From Candidatus Hydrogenedentota bacterium (GTDB taxonomy: Bacteria > Hydrogenedentota > Hydrogenedentia > Hydrogenedentales > CAITNO01), in assembly GCA_903893795.1 (NCBI GenBank), contig CAITNO010000102.1, positions 1 to 64,000 on the forward strand: 64,000 bases of DNA, read 5' to 3'. The position numbers and the translations under genes were made by a program. Positions within the stretch are counted from its first letter, which is position 1. Each line of letters begins with the position of its first letter. The notes under the pieces were generated by a model, which was given only the letters and a program-made list of their open reading frames with translations, made no database searches and was not told the DNA's origin. Below, one piece after another: positions 23,997-31,913 of this stretch.

Positions 23997-24405
23997 AGGT
24001 GACCACACCCCACACTTGGAAGTCCTGTTCCGGTGTCACGGGGATGGGGGAGAACTTTCGGTTCGCGGGCAACAGCGTCACCCGGCCATTTCGGTAATGA
24101 AGCTGTTTCACGGTAAACTCGCCGTCCAGCACAGCCACCACTACCTGGCCATCTCGTGCCTCCAACGAGCGGTCCACGACCAAGATGTCCCCTGACCTCA
24201 AGTCTGCCCCTTCCATTGAATCACCCTTCACCCGCACGAAGAAGGTCGCCTCGGGCCGCTTTACCATCAGTTCGTTCAAGTCCAATGGGCGTTCAACATA
24301 ATCGTCTGCCGGTGATGGAAACCCTGCCTCCACCGGCACCGCAGCCAGTAGGCAGGATAAGTCCGGCACGTTTTCCGAACAGGACCACCGTTCCGTCACC
24401 ACCAT
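23977..24405 (-). CDS. umuD: UmuD, S24-family autoprotease of DNA polymerase V
   Basis: 142 residues. The catalytic serine lies in RVKGDSMEGADLRSGDILVV and the lysine in LDGEFTVKQLHYR, as in LexA/UmuD-type S24 peptidases. An Ala-Gly bond in the N-terminal segment (VPVEAGFPSPADDYVE) is a plausible RecA-stimulated self-cleavage site, matching the Cys-Gly bond of E. coli UmuD. It is followed by umuC with a coupled start and preceded by a promoter with an embedded LexA-like box. Confidence 0.92.
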   Translation of the reverse strand: MVVTERWSCSENVPDLSCLLAAVPVEAGFPSPADDYVERPLDLNELMVKRPEATFFVRVKGDSMEGADLRSGDILVVDRSLEARDGQVVVAVLDGEFTVKQLHYRNGRVTLLPANRKFSPIPVTPEQDFQVWGVVTYVIHAV

Positions 24406-24461
24406 GGTATTGAACCTTTTTCAGTTGCCGTATTGACCCGTTCCAGAGAGCATCCCCCAAG

Positions 24462-24490
24462 AGTATAATACTGAAAGAGTGTTCAGTCAA
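24462..24490 (-). promoter_or_regulatory. umuDC promoter with embedded LexA-like operator
   Basis: On the minus strand TTGACT (rc of 24485-24490), a 17 bp spacer and TATACT (rc of 24462-24467) form a near-consensus promoter. Within the spacer lies CTGAAAGAGTGTTCAG (24471-24486), which has the CTG-N10-CAG geometry of the LexA box. Repressor binding there would block the promoter until DNA damage. Confidence 0.75.
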
Positions 24491-24524
24491 TAGACATAGG
24501 TCTTCGCTTGCTGTTGAACAGGAA

Positions 24525-24620
24525 TCACCCGGCCTTGGCCATTCCCCTGGCCCCCAACAATCGTCCAAACTCTACCCGCATCACCGCAGGTTCCATCCCC
24601 TGTGAAGCCTTCGGAACCGG
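24525..24620 (-). pseudogene. Decayed gene 3' end encoding RLLGARGMAKAG
   Basis: The minus strand reads AVMRVEFGRLLGARGMAKAG then TGA, closely resembling the end of the gene at 25233 (MAVERLLGMRGMAKAG). The frame fades upstream, so it is probably a remnant of a paralogue. It overlaps nothing functional and lies between umuD and the response regulator. Confidence 0.6.
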
Positions 24621-24624
24621 CGGG

Positions 24625-25077
24625 TTAGCAAAATATTCTGTTGTGTTGCATCCAGTATTGGCCAACGGATTTTACGACGGCTTTGAAATCGCTGAAACTC
24701 AACGGTTTCATGATGTAACTGTTAGCACCGCAGCGATAGCTTTTTTCTATGTTGCGGGTGTCTTGGGAGTCGCTAAAGATGACAACGGGGGTGAGGGTCA
24801 GTGTGTTTTCAGCATCGAGTGACCGTATTTGGCCGAGTATAGAGAAGCCGTCCGCGCCTGGCAGCGCCAAATCCAGCAGAATCAGCCTGGGGGGCTCCGC
24901 CCCAACACGAGCAGTCCAGTCGCCCCGTGCAAAAAGAAAGTCCAGTGCCTCTGTGCCATCGCAAACGGCGACAACATTGACATCGGGGATAGAGGCTCGC
25001 AGTATCTCCACGATGGAGGCCCGTTCGTTCTCGCCGTCTTCCACCACAAGTATATCCACCGGTTCATCGTTCCACAT
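24625..25077 (-). CDS. Single-domain response regulator (receiver only, Rcp1-like)
   Basis: The start at 25077 (MWNDEPVDIL) follows GGAGGCCCTTTT; the track adds 14 residues. The product has 150 residues and is a complete receiver domain: acidic pocket VVEDGENERA, phospho-acceptor aspartate in LILLDLALPGADGF, and switch lysine in YIMKPLSFSDF. No output domain is present. The loop before the aspartate (ARGDWTARVGAEPP) has the length typical of Rcp1-type regulators that work with phytochrome-like kinases. No cognate kinase is adjacent; the hybrid kinase at 55.4 kb is far away. Confidence 0.85.
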   Translation of the reverse strand: MWNDEPVDILVVEDGENERASIVEILRASIPDVNVVAVCDGTEALDFLFARGDWTARVGAEPPRLILLDLALPGADGFSILGQIRSLDAENTLTLTPVVIFSDSQDTRNIEKSYRCGANSYIMKPLSFSDFKAVVKSVGQYWMQHNRIFC

Positions 25078-25154
25078 AAAAGGGCCTCCATGCCACAAGA
25101 GTGCTGAATCGGGACGCATTTACAAAAGAATTTAACCAGATGCACGGAAAGTTC

Positions 25155-25187
25155 CGGCAAAGAAACCGTAAAGATTCGGTAAAGATT
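25155..25187. promoter_or_regulatory. Three 11 bp direct repeats upstream of the response regulator
   Basis: CGGCAAAGAAA, CCGTAAAGATT and CGGTAAAGATT are adjacent with exact 11 bp periodicity; the minus strand reads TCTTTACCG-like units. Such spacing is typical of tandem PhoB/OmpR-type binding sites. They lie about 80 bp before the response-regulator start. Confidence 0.5.
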
Positions 25188-25232
25188 TCAACCCGTTTGG
25201 CATACAAGGTGGCTGGATAGCCCTTGTGTACC

Positions 25233-25568
25233 TCACCCGGCCTTCGCCATCCCCCTCATCCCCAGCAACCGCTCAACCGCCATCCTCATGCCCATCGAGT
25301 CCATCTGGACAAAGGGCCGTAACAGGCGTTCGGTCAAATCTGGTCTGCCGGTAATTTTCTTCCGTAAATTCGCCGGTATCCGCAAGAGACTGAGGAACTG
25401 AAATGCCCTGGTCCGCGAGATTCCAAGTTGTCCAGCCAGGGTGACCACTGCCGTTTCCCTGCTGGGTCCGTTCTTGGGCAGAAGCTCTTCAATCCATTCT
25501 GCAATCTGGATGTGGTGGAACCGTAAGACGTTATCTGGTAACATGTTATCGCTGAAGTTGAAGACCAA
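25233..25568 (-). CDS. ParB-like HTH protein, probably N-terminally truncated
   Basis: The track frame has 111 residues but opens with TTG and no clear ribosome-binding site; an ATG lies 24 bp later. Residues about 35-75 (ETAVVTLAGQLGISRTRAFQ, FLSLLRIPANLRKKI) look like the helix-turn-helix of ParB/RepB-type proteins. The protein ends RLLGMRGMAKAG, the same tail as three nearby remnants. It may be a surviving fragment of a partition-type gene family of the mobile element. Function and integrity are uncertain. Confidence 0.45.
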   Translation of the reverse strand: MVFNFSDNMLPDNVLRFHHIQIAEWIEELLPKNGPSRETAVVTLAGQLGISRTRAFQFLSLLRIPANLRKKITGRPDLTERLLRPFVQMDSMGMRMAVERLLGMRGMAKAG

Positions 25569-25612
25569 TGAAGAGTTATATTCATGTATACCGACGGGCT
25601 GCCAGTCAATTC

Positions 25613-25645
25613 AAGGCCTCACGAAGTAATTCGTGAGGCCTTTTT
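25613..25645 (+). terminator. Intrinsic terminator-like hairpin
   Basis: AAGGCCTCACGAA (25613-25625) pairs perfectly over 13 bp with TTCGTGAGGCCTT (25630-25642) around GTAA and runs into TTTTT on the plus strand. No annotated plus-strand gene lies immediately upstream, so it may end an unannotated transcript or be a remnant. Confidence 0.6.
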
Positions 25646-26076
25646 CGTGGTTGTACGGGGTGGGTTGCTGGCGACATTTGTGTGGCTCCTGCCCTAAACA
25701 GTAGTTTATCCCTTACTTATCACAGCCAGCAGCAAGGACCTCCAGTCCCCGCCCAACTCACCCCGCCTTCGCCATCCCCATCTTCCCCAACAACTGTTTA
25801 AGCAACAGCCTCAATCGCGGTCCGCCGATGCGCTGGCATCAGCCTCACTAATCTGACAATGAGCCAGAGGCATTCGGGAAGATATTTGCCGACAGGTGGA
25901 ATAGCCCCCGAAATATTCCTGTTTCGTCTTATATCTGCGACGTATTGGAGGCGATAGGAGGTAAAGTTTGAATGCTTTTAGAGGCGCTAAACTCCGAACC
26001 GTGAGTAGGTTCGAAGTAGACAGGTTACAGGCTGCATTGCGTATTTGAGGCATTGACCTCGTAAAGGATTTTTTCC
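25646..26076. other. 431 bp gap with a decayed gene end and a duplicated leader
   Basis: It contains the remnant at 25758-25830 and, at about 25905-25966, a leader segment (CGTATTGGAGGCGATAGGAG) that recurs before the paralogous gene at 27474. No intact gene or RNA gene was recognised. Confidence 0.5.
25758..25830 (-). pseudogene. Decayed gene 3' end encoding QLLGKMGMAKAG
   Basis: The minus strand reads RLRLLLKQLLGKMGMAKAG then TGA. It is the fourth member of the tail family that ends the ParB-like gene at 25233. Confidence 0.55.
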
Positions 26077-27063
26077 ATGAACAAGAAGACTTATGCAGGC
26101 GCTACAATCGTCGCCCTCATGATTCTGAGTTTTACGTGCTTTGGAGCATCAGCGCAGGCTCAAGCATCATTTCAAGTGCAAATAGCCAACCCCGGTGAAG
26201 CACCACAGGTCATCACAGATGCGATCGAGCTCCAGATTGATGACATCGTTCTAGACTACCAAGCCGTTGCGGAGCCGCCACTAGGCGCTCCCCCTGATAT
26301 GGCGGCGGTCGCTAAAGCGGGTTTCCGACTTTACAGCCCCGGTCAGGCACATTGGGGCAACGCCCACCTGACTCTTGCGCCAAGGCCGGAGGCGGATGCC
26401 CTCTATAATTGGTTTTCGACAGCGAAGCAAGGAAAGACCGAGCGCAGGAGTATCAGTGTAATTTTTCACAATGATGCCGGCGAGGAAGCGGGCCGGTACA
26501 ACTTTTTTGAATGTTGGCCAGTGGGGTATAAACCACCAACGCTGTCAAACGGTGTGGCAAGCGACGGGGGGACGCTGGAGGTCGGAATTGGAAACATCGA
26601 GCTCTTGCCCGGGATCGAAGGCACCCCGAAGACGTCGGGCAGCATTTCGCTCGCGATCCTAAATGCCAGAAGTGCAGCAAATTTCAATCCGGTGTGGGAC
26701 ACATGGTCAGGCGGAGAATTGGCTCTCCTGAGTTCGTTGCCGTATGTTGGAGCCAACTTTCGGACCGACACGCCGGGGCATCTAGCTTTTGAACCGCTGG
26801 TGCTGCAGGGGCACATGACGGGCAATCGCAAAGATATGCTCCAGTGGATCCAGAATGCTGTTGATGGCGAACCGTGGCAGCCGGCCATCAGCCTGCGGGA
26901 GAGTCCCAGTCTTCCACCACGAGGAAAACCAGGCAACAATCGTGTCTTCACGTTTTACGACTGTTTCCCGACGCGGTATGTATTCCCCCAATTCAACGCG
27001 AAGAAATCGAGCCGTCCCTCAGAAAGTATTACGATTGCGTTCCAGAAAATTGAGTTCAAGTAG
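26077..27063 (+). CDS. Exported protein with two T4 gp19-like tail-tube domains
   Basis: 328 residues. Residues 1-28 are a signal peptide (KKTYAGATIVALMILSFTCF, then SAQAQA). Two similar halves follow. Each ends with an aromatic pattern like the phage tail-tube family: FFECWPVGYKPP with GIGNIEL near residues 150-180, and TFYDCFPTRYVFPQ with ITIAFQKIEF at the C-terminus. Tail-tube folds form stacked rings in phages and contractile injection systems, usually without a signal peptide. Export and domain duplication suggest a different surface role. No other tail or injection genes are nearby. A truncated paralogue follows at 27474. Confidence 0.7.
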   Translation: MNKKTYAGATIVALMILSFTCFGASAQAQASFQVQIANPGEAPQVITDAIELQIDDIVLDYQAVAEPPLGAPPDMAAVAKAGFRLYSPGQAHWGNAHLTLAPRPEADALYNWFSTAKQGKTERRSISVIFHNDAGEEAGRYNFFECWPVGYKPPTLSNGVASDGGTLEVGIGNIELLPGIEGTPKTSGSISLAILNARSAANFNPVWDTWSGGELALLSSLPYVGANFRTDTPGHLAFEPLVLQGHMTGNRKDMLQWIQNAVDGEPWQPAISLRESPSLPPRGKPGNNRVFTFYDCFPTRYVFPQFNAKKSSRPSESITIAFQKIEFK

Positions 27064-27473
27064 GCATAAGCTGGGAGGCGGGACCATGCGATGAGTGGTT
27101 CCGACGCTATGTATTTAGAAGTGCTGTGTTTCCTTTTGCTCTCTACGCATCAGGCCTTTTAAGTTAGCCGCCACCGCCAGCGTAGTACGGTCTCACGCAA
27201 GCCGCCTTGTATCATACTCGTTCAGATCGACCATCCCCCTGAGTTTGGCTGTCGTCTCGACGGCCAATCCCGCCAGCACCAAGAAACATTTCAGCCCTCG
27301 TCCGACTCTAACTTACGAACTGTTACAGGTCAGTCCTGCATATTACTGAATGCTCCTCGGCGGACCCGATTTCTAAAGCGGTCTGCCTTCATGCAGAATA
27401 GCTTTGGGAATATTCAGGTTTCCCCTTACAGCAACGCCGTATTGGAGGCGATAGAAGGTAAGGAGGATTTACC
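27064..27473. other. 410 bp gap with decayed coding and the second leader copy
   Basis: The minus strand between about 27180 and 27320 contains a 36-codon coding-like fragment ending MVDLNEYDTRRLA, probably debris. From about 27405 to 27463 the sequence repeats the leader found near 25905-25966, including CGTATTGGAGGCGATA. No functional gene was seen. Confidence 0.4.
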
Positions 27474-27746
27474 ATGAACAAGAAAACTTATGCGGGCGCG
27501 ACAATAGCCGTCCTTTCGATTCTGTTCTTTGCTTCACCCATCGTGTCGGCACAAGGAACAACTTGGTTTAACGTAGAAATAGTCGCTCCGGGAGAAACTT
27601 GCACGCTGCGTCCCCGGTCCTCCTGCCGCCCCCTCCAAGGTGCGGGGGACGACAGCGATTTGCTATATTCCTTTTCGACAGGATTACTGGGCATTGCGGT
27701 GCCGGTAAGGGCGAATACGCAACCAACAACGGAATACAGGAGATAG
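27474..27746 (+). pseudogene. Truncated paralogue of the tail-tube-like exported protein
   Basis: The first 42 residues (MNKKTYAGATIAVLSILFFA ... VEIVAPGE) copy the signal peptide and mature start of the gene at 26077. After APGE the sequence changes abruptly to an unrelated 48-residue tail with Arg/Cys-rich composition and stops. The break lies at a GTCCCC ... GGGGAC inverted repeat (about 27612-27651), suggesting a deletion or insertion. It may still be expressed as a short secreted peptide, as its ribosome-binding site TAAGGAGGATTTACC is excellent. Confidence 0.6.
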
Positions 27747-27752
27747 CAGCAC

Positions 27753-28043
27753 ATGTCCGCATTTACCATAGTGGCAGAGATAGTGGCGAAACCGGATTCT
27801 GTGGACGCCGTCCTGAGCGAACTGCTCAAGATCATCGAGCCGACACGAAACGAGGAGGGGTGCATTTCGTACCACCTGCACCAGGACACCGAAAAGCCCA
27901 ACCTGTTCGTCTTTATAGAAAACTGGAAAAACACCCAGGCCTTCGAGGCCCATTTGGCCACGCCCCACTTCATCGCCCTCGTGGCCGCCATCAACAATAT
28001 TAACGATGGAATCACCATCAAGAAACTGACACCCGTGGCTTGA
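27753..28043 (+). CDS. Antibiotic biosynthesis monooxygenase (ABM) domain protein
   Basis: 96 residues, the full length of one ABM ferredoxin-like domain. Matching elements are FTIVAEIVAKPDSVDAVLSE, EEGCISYHLHQDTEKPNLFV, ENWKNTQAFEAHLATPHF. Family members are dimeric cofactor-independent oxygenases or haem-degrading or quinone-modifying enzymes. The substrate cannot be read from sequence. It starts 6 bp after the truncated paralogue's stop, with CAGGAGATAGCAGCAC as ribosome-binding region. Confidence 0.88.
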   Translation: MSAFTIVAEIVAKPDSVDAVLSELLKIIEPTRNEEGCISYHLHQDTEKPNLFVFIENWKNTQAFEAHLATPHFIALVAAINNINDGITIKKLTPVA

Positions 28044-28279
28044 ATTCGCCGCTTCGCTCCTGAAGGCAATGCTCCTTCTGCGCACAGTCCTGATGTTGTG
28101 CCTCCTCCAGACCGTTTGCCAACAGTGGGGGAGAGGCGACATGCGGGGTCAAGAGTCATTTTCCTGCCACTTCATGCTATGCTTAAACTGCGTACTGACC
28201 GGTTAATCGGGGAACGCGGCATAATGGGAGTGCCTTCCCCCGTTCCTTCCCCTGCAATATCAATGGAGCGCCGAATCCG

Positions 28280-29062
28280 ATGGAAGCGTGCATGAGTCTG
28301 GCCTTGGGTGATTTCGACAGGTCCGTTTTGCGGCGATACCTGGCCGTGGTCAGCGCGCTCTACTGGTCCTTGATTCTGGGCGCGTTGTACCTGTTTCCGG
28401 AGCACAAGTTCTCCATCATGTCGAACACCTACAGCGCCCTCGGCAGCTACGACCAAAACAACAATCCCCAGTGGTGGTGGCTGTTCTCCATCGCAATGAC
28501 CTTCTGGGGCATCGCCATGGTACCCGTCGTGTTCTACAACTACCGGCGCATCGCGTCCATCTCCTCCCGCGGAGCCGGCGTGGGGGCTTTCTTTCTGATG
28601 CTCGGGGGGATTGGCATCTCCCTGGTCGGCATTTTTCCCGATGCGGCAGGCATGACCTCCGGCAACCACGAAATCCGGGAGATTCACAAGTACGTGGCCC
28701 TCATCGGTGCCGGTGGATACCTCCTGAGTGCCATCTGGTTCGGGGTGCTGCTCGTCGCTGACGCGCTAAAGAATCCGTACAGCGACTTCGACCACAAACT
28801 CTTCCTTCCCCCTTATGTCATCCTGGGAGGCGTTTTTGGAACCGGTGTCTTTTTCCTCCTCCAATGGGAAACGGTCTACGAAAACCTGAAAGCCGCCGCC
28901 ATCGCCGCCGGACAGCCCGTTCCCGGACATTTCGGCGCGGCCCTCAACACCCGCTATTCCTTCCCGCTATGGGAAAATCTCACCATCTGGTCGCTCTTCC
29001 TCTTCATCGTCTGGTTCGCCCTCGCGTTGCCCGAAGACGTCCCCAACGGCAATGGCTACTGA
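28280..29062 (+). CDS. Polytopic membrane protein (DUF998/Frag1-like)
   Basis: 260 residues with about six membrane helices, for example LAVVSALYWSLILGALYLF, WWWLFSIAMTFWGIAMVPVV, GAFFLMLGGIGISLVGIF and WSLFLFIVWFALAL. A conserved polar loop SNTYSALGS and the mid-protein HEIREIHKY segment resemble DUF998/Frag1-type membrane proteins. The exact family is unverified. Start 28280 is 11 nt after GGAG; 28292 is an alternative. Transport or membrane-sensing roles are possible. Confidence 0.65.
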   Translation: MEACMSLALGDFDRSVLRRYLAVVSALYWSLILGALYLFPEHKFSIMSNTYSALGSYDQNNNPQWWWLFSIAMTFWGIAMVPVVFYNYRRIASISSRGAGVGAFFLMLGGIGISLVGIFPDAAGMTSGNHEIREIHKYVALIGAGGYLLSAIWFGVLLVADALKNPYSDFDHKLFLPPYVILGGVFGTGVFFLLQWETVYENLKAAAIAAGQPVPGHFGAALNTRYSFPLWENLTIWSLFLFIVWFALALPEDVPNGNGY

Positions 29063-29226
29063 GACGCAGCGAGTACCGATGCGCCCATGCCATCCGACCT
29101 CCCCTGTAAGAGCTACAACCGAAAGCCGGTTCTCCCGATTCAAACCCTCGCTGAAAACAGGCAAGGCACTCTTGGCCCCGAAGGGGGCGAACAGGGCCGG
29201 GACCGCGCGCCGCCATCGGAACACCC

Positions 29227-31338
29227 TCACTCCTGCCTCTCTGCACCGGCCAACCGCGCATACACAATCACCGCCGCCGACGGCCTCTCGCCCAGCGTCA
29301 CCGTCAACCCATCCTCCAACAATTCCCGGCCCGTTCGGGTCACCTTGCCACCGTCCAGATTCTCCACTGCATAGGTCGCCTGCGCGTCGAGTCCGCGCAA
29401 CTTGAAGCTCATGGTGCTCTCACCGCTGTCCGGTCGGCGGAACGCCTGCACAACCCCTGAACCCGCCTCCGGCAGATCATATTGCCATGCCAGCCAACTG
29501 TCATTCGAAAGGCTGTACGGCGTCAGCGGATAAAATTCCCCGAGGTAGTTCGGGCCCAACTGTTTCAATTGGCCAAACAGCCGTTCCGCCAACCTGAAAT
29601 TCAGATCAGTCCGGCGCATGTCATAACACAGCGTCAGGCTGGGCGACATGTTCGCCCGAAACGCATAGGAATCGATGTCCGGCTGACCATTTTGTCCTAT
29701 GGCGGATTTCCCCGTTACATAGCCCGCACCGTGGTACGGAATCCACGATGCAAAGGCGTAGTGATGGTTCTGCTGGCTCGTCGGCTCGAAAAGGTGGTCG
29801 CTGCGAATCAGCGGCACCGCACGGCGCAGCGTTTCAAGGTCATCCCGGCGCCCGCCCGAAGCGCAGGAGTCAATCCGCAAATCGGGATGCCGCTCGCGCA
29901 ACGCGTCCCAGTATCCCAGATAGCCCTGCACATACAGGTTCTCCGTCATGCCCTGCCGATCCGGTGAGTCGGCGCCCCTCCAAAAAGGAAGCGGGTCCAT
30001 GTTGAAGTCCTGGCGGTACAGGTCAATGCCCTGCTCAGTTAGGGTCCGGTCCACATGGTCAATAAGCCACTTGCGCGCTTCGTCGTTCCCAAGATTCAGC
30101 AGGCCGCCCGGTCCGCTGCCAAAGTTCCCGCCATGGGGGGCGGGGGGCGTCTCCGCCTTCTTGTACAGCACCCATTCGGGATGTTCCATCGCAATCCAGG
30201 AATCGGGGTCACCCACCCGTTCCGGCTCAAACCAGACAATGGTCTTGATGACTTTGGCCCGCGCATGGTCGCTGACGGCTCGGAGGCCATTGGGAAAACG
30301 CGTCCGGTCCGGCTCCCAAGTCCCCGTGTTCGGCCACTCTCCCTTGCACGGATACCATCCGGCGTCCATCCACCAATAGTCCAATTGCATCCCCTCTTCC
30401 AGATATCGATCAATAAAATATTTTTGGTTCTCCTCGTTCGCCTGGGTCATCTCTTTGAACTGGTGCGAACTGCACGCCACAATCTGCGTTGGCGGCAGTT
30501 TCCCGTCCGCCGTGCGCGGCACGTTGTGCGCAACCATCCAGCTCCGCCACAGATTCTGCGCCCGCACCACGTCCATCCCGCGCCAGAACACCAGCACGAT
30601 AAGCGGCGACCGGATTTCCTCGCCCGGTTTCAGGGATGCTTTCAAAAGCTCCTGTCCCGCCGTAATCCGCAATCCCCGCCCCTGGTCCCGCACAAAGGAA
30701 CTCGCCCATTGCCCCGGCCACCCGATGGCCAGCAGCAGGCCCCCGCCGGGAGATTGAAGGTTGTAATAGGGAAACGCCGCGTTGGTGGGCCGTCCGCCGA
30801 AGGGCGCAAAACGTTCTGTTGTTCCCGGTTCCAGTTTCTTGTCAGTAGGCTCGAAACTGTCCGGAGCGCACCAATCTCCCTTGGTGCTGTGCAGCACGAA
30901 CTCATCACCCGCTTCCCGTTCGAATGGAACATCCAGTGCCCGAAAATCCTTCAGCAGGGGAGAGGCATCCTTGCCTTCGTTCTTGAAATAGATCGTCCAC
31001 TCCACGGCGGGGAAATCATTGTATTCAACGGCCACACAACGCACCCGAAGCCCCGAACGGGCATCCCGCCATGTAAACGTGCGCTCCGTTCTCGCCTTGT
31101 CCAGTTCCCGGCTGTCCGATTGCACCTCCCACTGCGGCAGCAGTTCAGAGGACGCCTTGTCGCCGTACACAAATGAAAAGGGAAGTGCGGCCGTGGGTGA
31201 CCCCAGGTGGTCCGTCGTCCACTGCCGGGCAACACCCAGTTCATCAGAGGTTGGCGCAGCAGCCGTCGCGATGGGCGTCGCGAGGCTCAATGCGAATAGC
31301 GCCAACAAAACACGGCCTGAAATATTCTCAATGGTCAT
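29227..31338 (-). CDS. Secreted GH36-type alpha-galactosidase
   Basis: The start at 31338 (MTIENISGRV) follows GGAGCTGTT and gives 703 residues with a signal peptide (LLALFALSLATPIATAAA). The catalytic TIM barrel has WWMDAGWYPCKGEWPNTGTW, IVWFEPERVGDPDSW, the nucleophile aspartate in LYRQDFNMDPLPFW and the acid/base region RIDSCASGGRRDDLE. These are clan GH-D, family 36 signatures. It removes terminal alpha-galactosyl units from oligosaccharides outside the cytoplasm. It is the last gene of a minus-strand group with a prepilin and a sugar isomerase-like protein. Confidence 0.9.
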   Translation of the reverse strand: MTIENISGRVLLALFALSLATPIATAAAPTSDELGVARQWTTDHLGSPTAALPFSFVYGDKASSELLPQWEVQSDSRELDKARTERTFTWRDARSGLRVRCVAVEYNDFPAVEWTIYFKNEGKDASPLLKDFRALDVPFEREAGDEFVLHSTKGDWCAPDSFEPTDKKLEPGTTERFAPFGGRPTNAAFPYYNLQSPGGGLLLAIGWPGQWASSFVRDQGRGLRITAGQELLKASLKPGEEIRSPLIVLVFWRGMDVVRAQNLWRSWMVAHNVPRTADGKLPPTQIVACSSHQFKEMTQANEENQKYFIDRYLEEGMQLDYWWMDAGWYPCKGEWPNTGTWEPDRTRFPNGLRAVSDHARAKVIKTIVWFEPERVGDPDSWIAMEHPEWVLYKKAETPPAPHGGNFGSGPGGLLNLGNDEARKWLIDHVDRTLTEQGIDLYRQDFNMDPLPFWRGADSPDRQGMTENLYVQGYLGYWDALRERHPDLRIDSCASGGRRDDLETLRRAVPLIRSDHLFEPTSQQNHHYAFASWIPYHGAGYVTGKSAIGQNGQPDIDSYAFRANMSPSLTLCYDMRRTDLNFRLAERLFGQLKQLGPNYLGEFYPLTPYSLSNDSWLAWQYDLPEAGSGVVQAFRRPDSGESTMSFKLRGLDAQATYAVENLDGGKVTRTGRELLEDGLTVTLGERPSAAVIVYARLAGAERQE

Positions 31339-31572
31339 AACAGCTCCGCAGTTATTGTCCCTATGGTTCATCGGACACACCTTTTATGTCAGCGTTTCAT
31401 CCAACTACATTGAGCGCTGGGCGCGGCGGCCTTCATCGATGACAGGGCTGAAATCCGCCCATTTCGTTTTTCATGGTGTGGAAACCGCCGAATTTTATCA
31501 GAGCTGCATGGCTTTGCCGGGCATCAGTCACAAGCGCTGGTTCTTTTCCCGCTGCGCGTCCAGCGCGCAAAT

Positions 31573-31845
31573 CTAAACCAAGCCCCGCAGTTTGGCGATT
31601 GCCAGCGGTGTGAAAAACAAAGCCAGCATCCCAAGGCCAAGCATGCGCTCCATCTGGCTGGAAGGGCCAATTCATGGAACGGAAAACCAGCCAATGGCAA
31701 GGATGATAAGGGTCCCCGAAAACACGGCCACACGGCGCGCCCTGCGGTCCCCAATCCACCGGTTCAGCGTTCTCATGCGCACAATGCCCTGCAGCTTTTC
31801 CGCCACAGCAATAAGCACCCACACAAGCAGTGCTTCCAGCAACAT
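31573..31845 (-). pseudogene. Membrane protein remnant with internal deletion and in-frame stop
   Basis: The frame starts MLLEALLVWVLIAVAEKLQG, continues RTLNRWIGDRRARRVAVFSG with a second helix, reaches an in-frame TGA at codon 58 and then continues in the same frame as MERMLGLGMLALFFTPLAIA, KLRGLV. The two ends match a small family of four-helix membrane proteins whose middle helices are missing here. The gene is therefore a deleted and interrupted remnant. Confidence 0.65.
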
Positions 31846-31913
31846 GTCCAATTCTCTTGCACCGTGCGGGTCCTGCAAGTGGACACCGCAAATGGATCCC
31901 TGGCCGCTTTCAG

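Noticed and set aside
25905-25966. Possible cyclic-di-GMP or other known riboswitch in the duplicated leader
   Set aside because: The conserved CGTATTGGAGGCGATA block does not match the riboswitch consensus sequences I know; only the duplication itself is reported.
27180-27320. Coding-like minus-strand fragment ending NEYDTRRLA
   Set aside because: Only about 36 codons between stops and no named family; reported as debris, not as a gene.
30055-31176. 373-residue plus-strand ORF
   Set aside because: Antisense shadow of the GH36 alpha-galactosidase.
31433-31891. 152-residue minus-strand ORF
   Set aside because: Out of frame with the recognisable membrane-protein remnant in the same place; Cys/Trp-rich translation looks non-coding.
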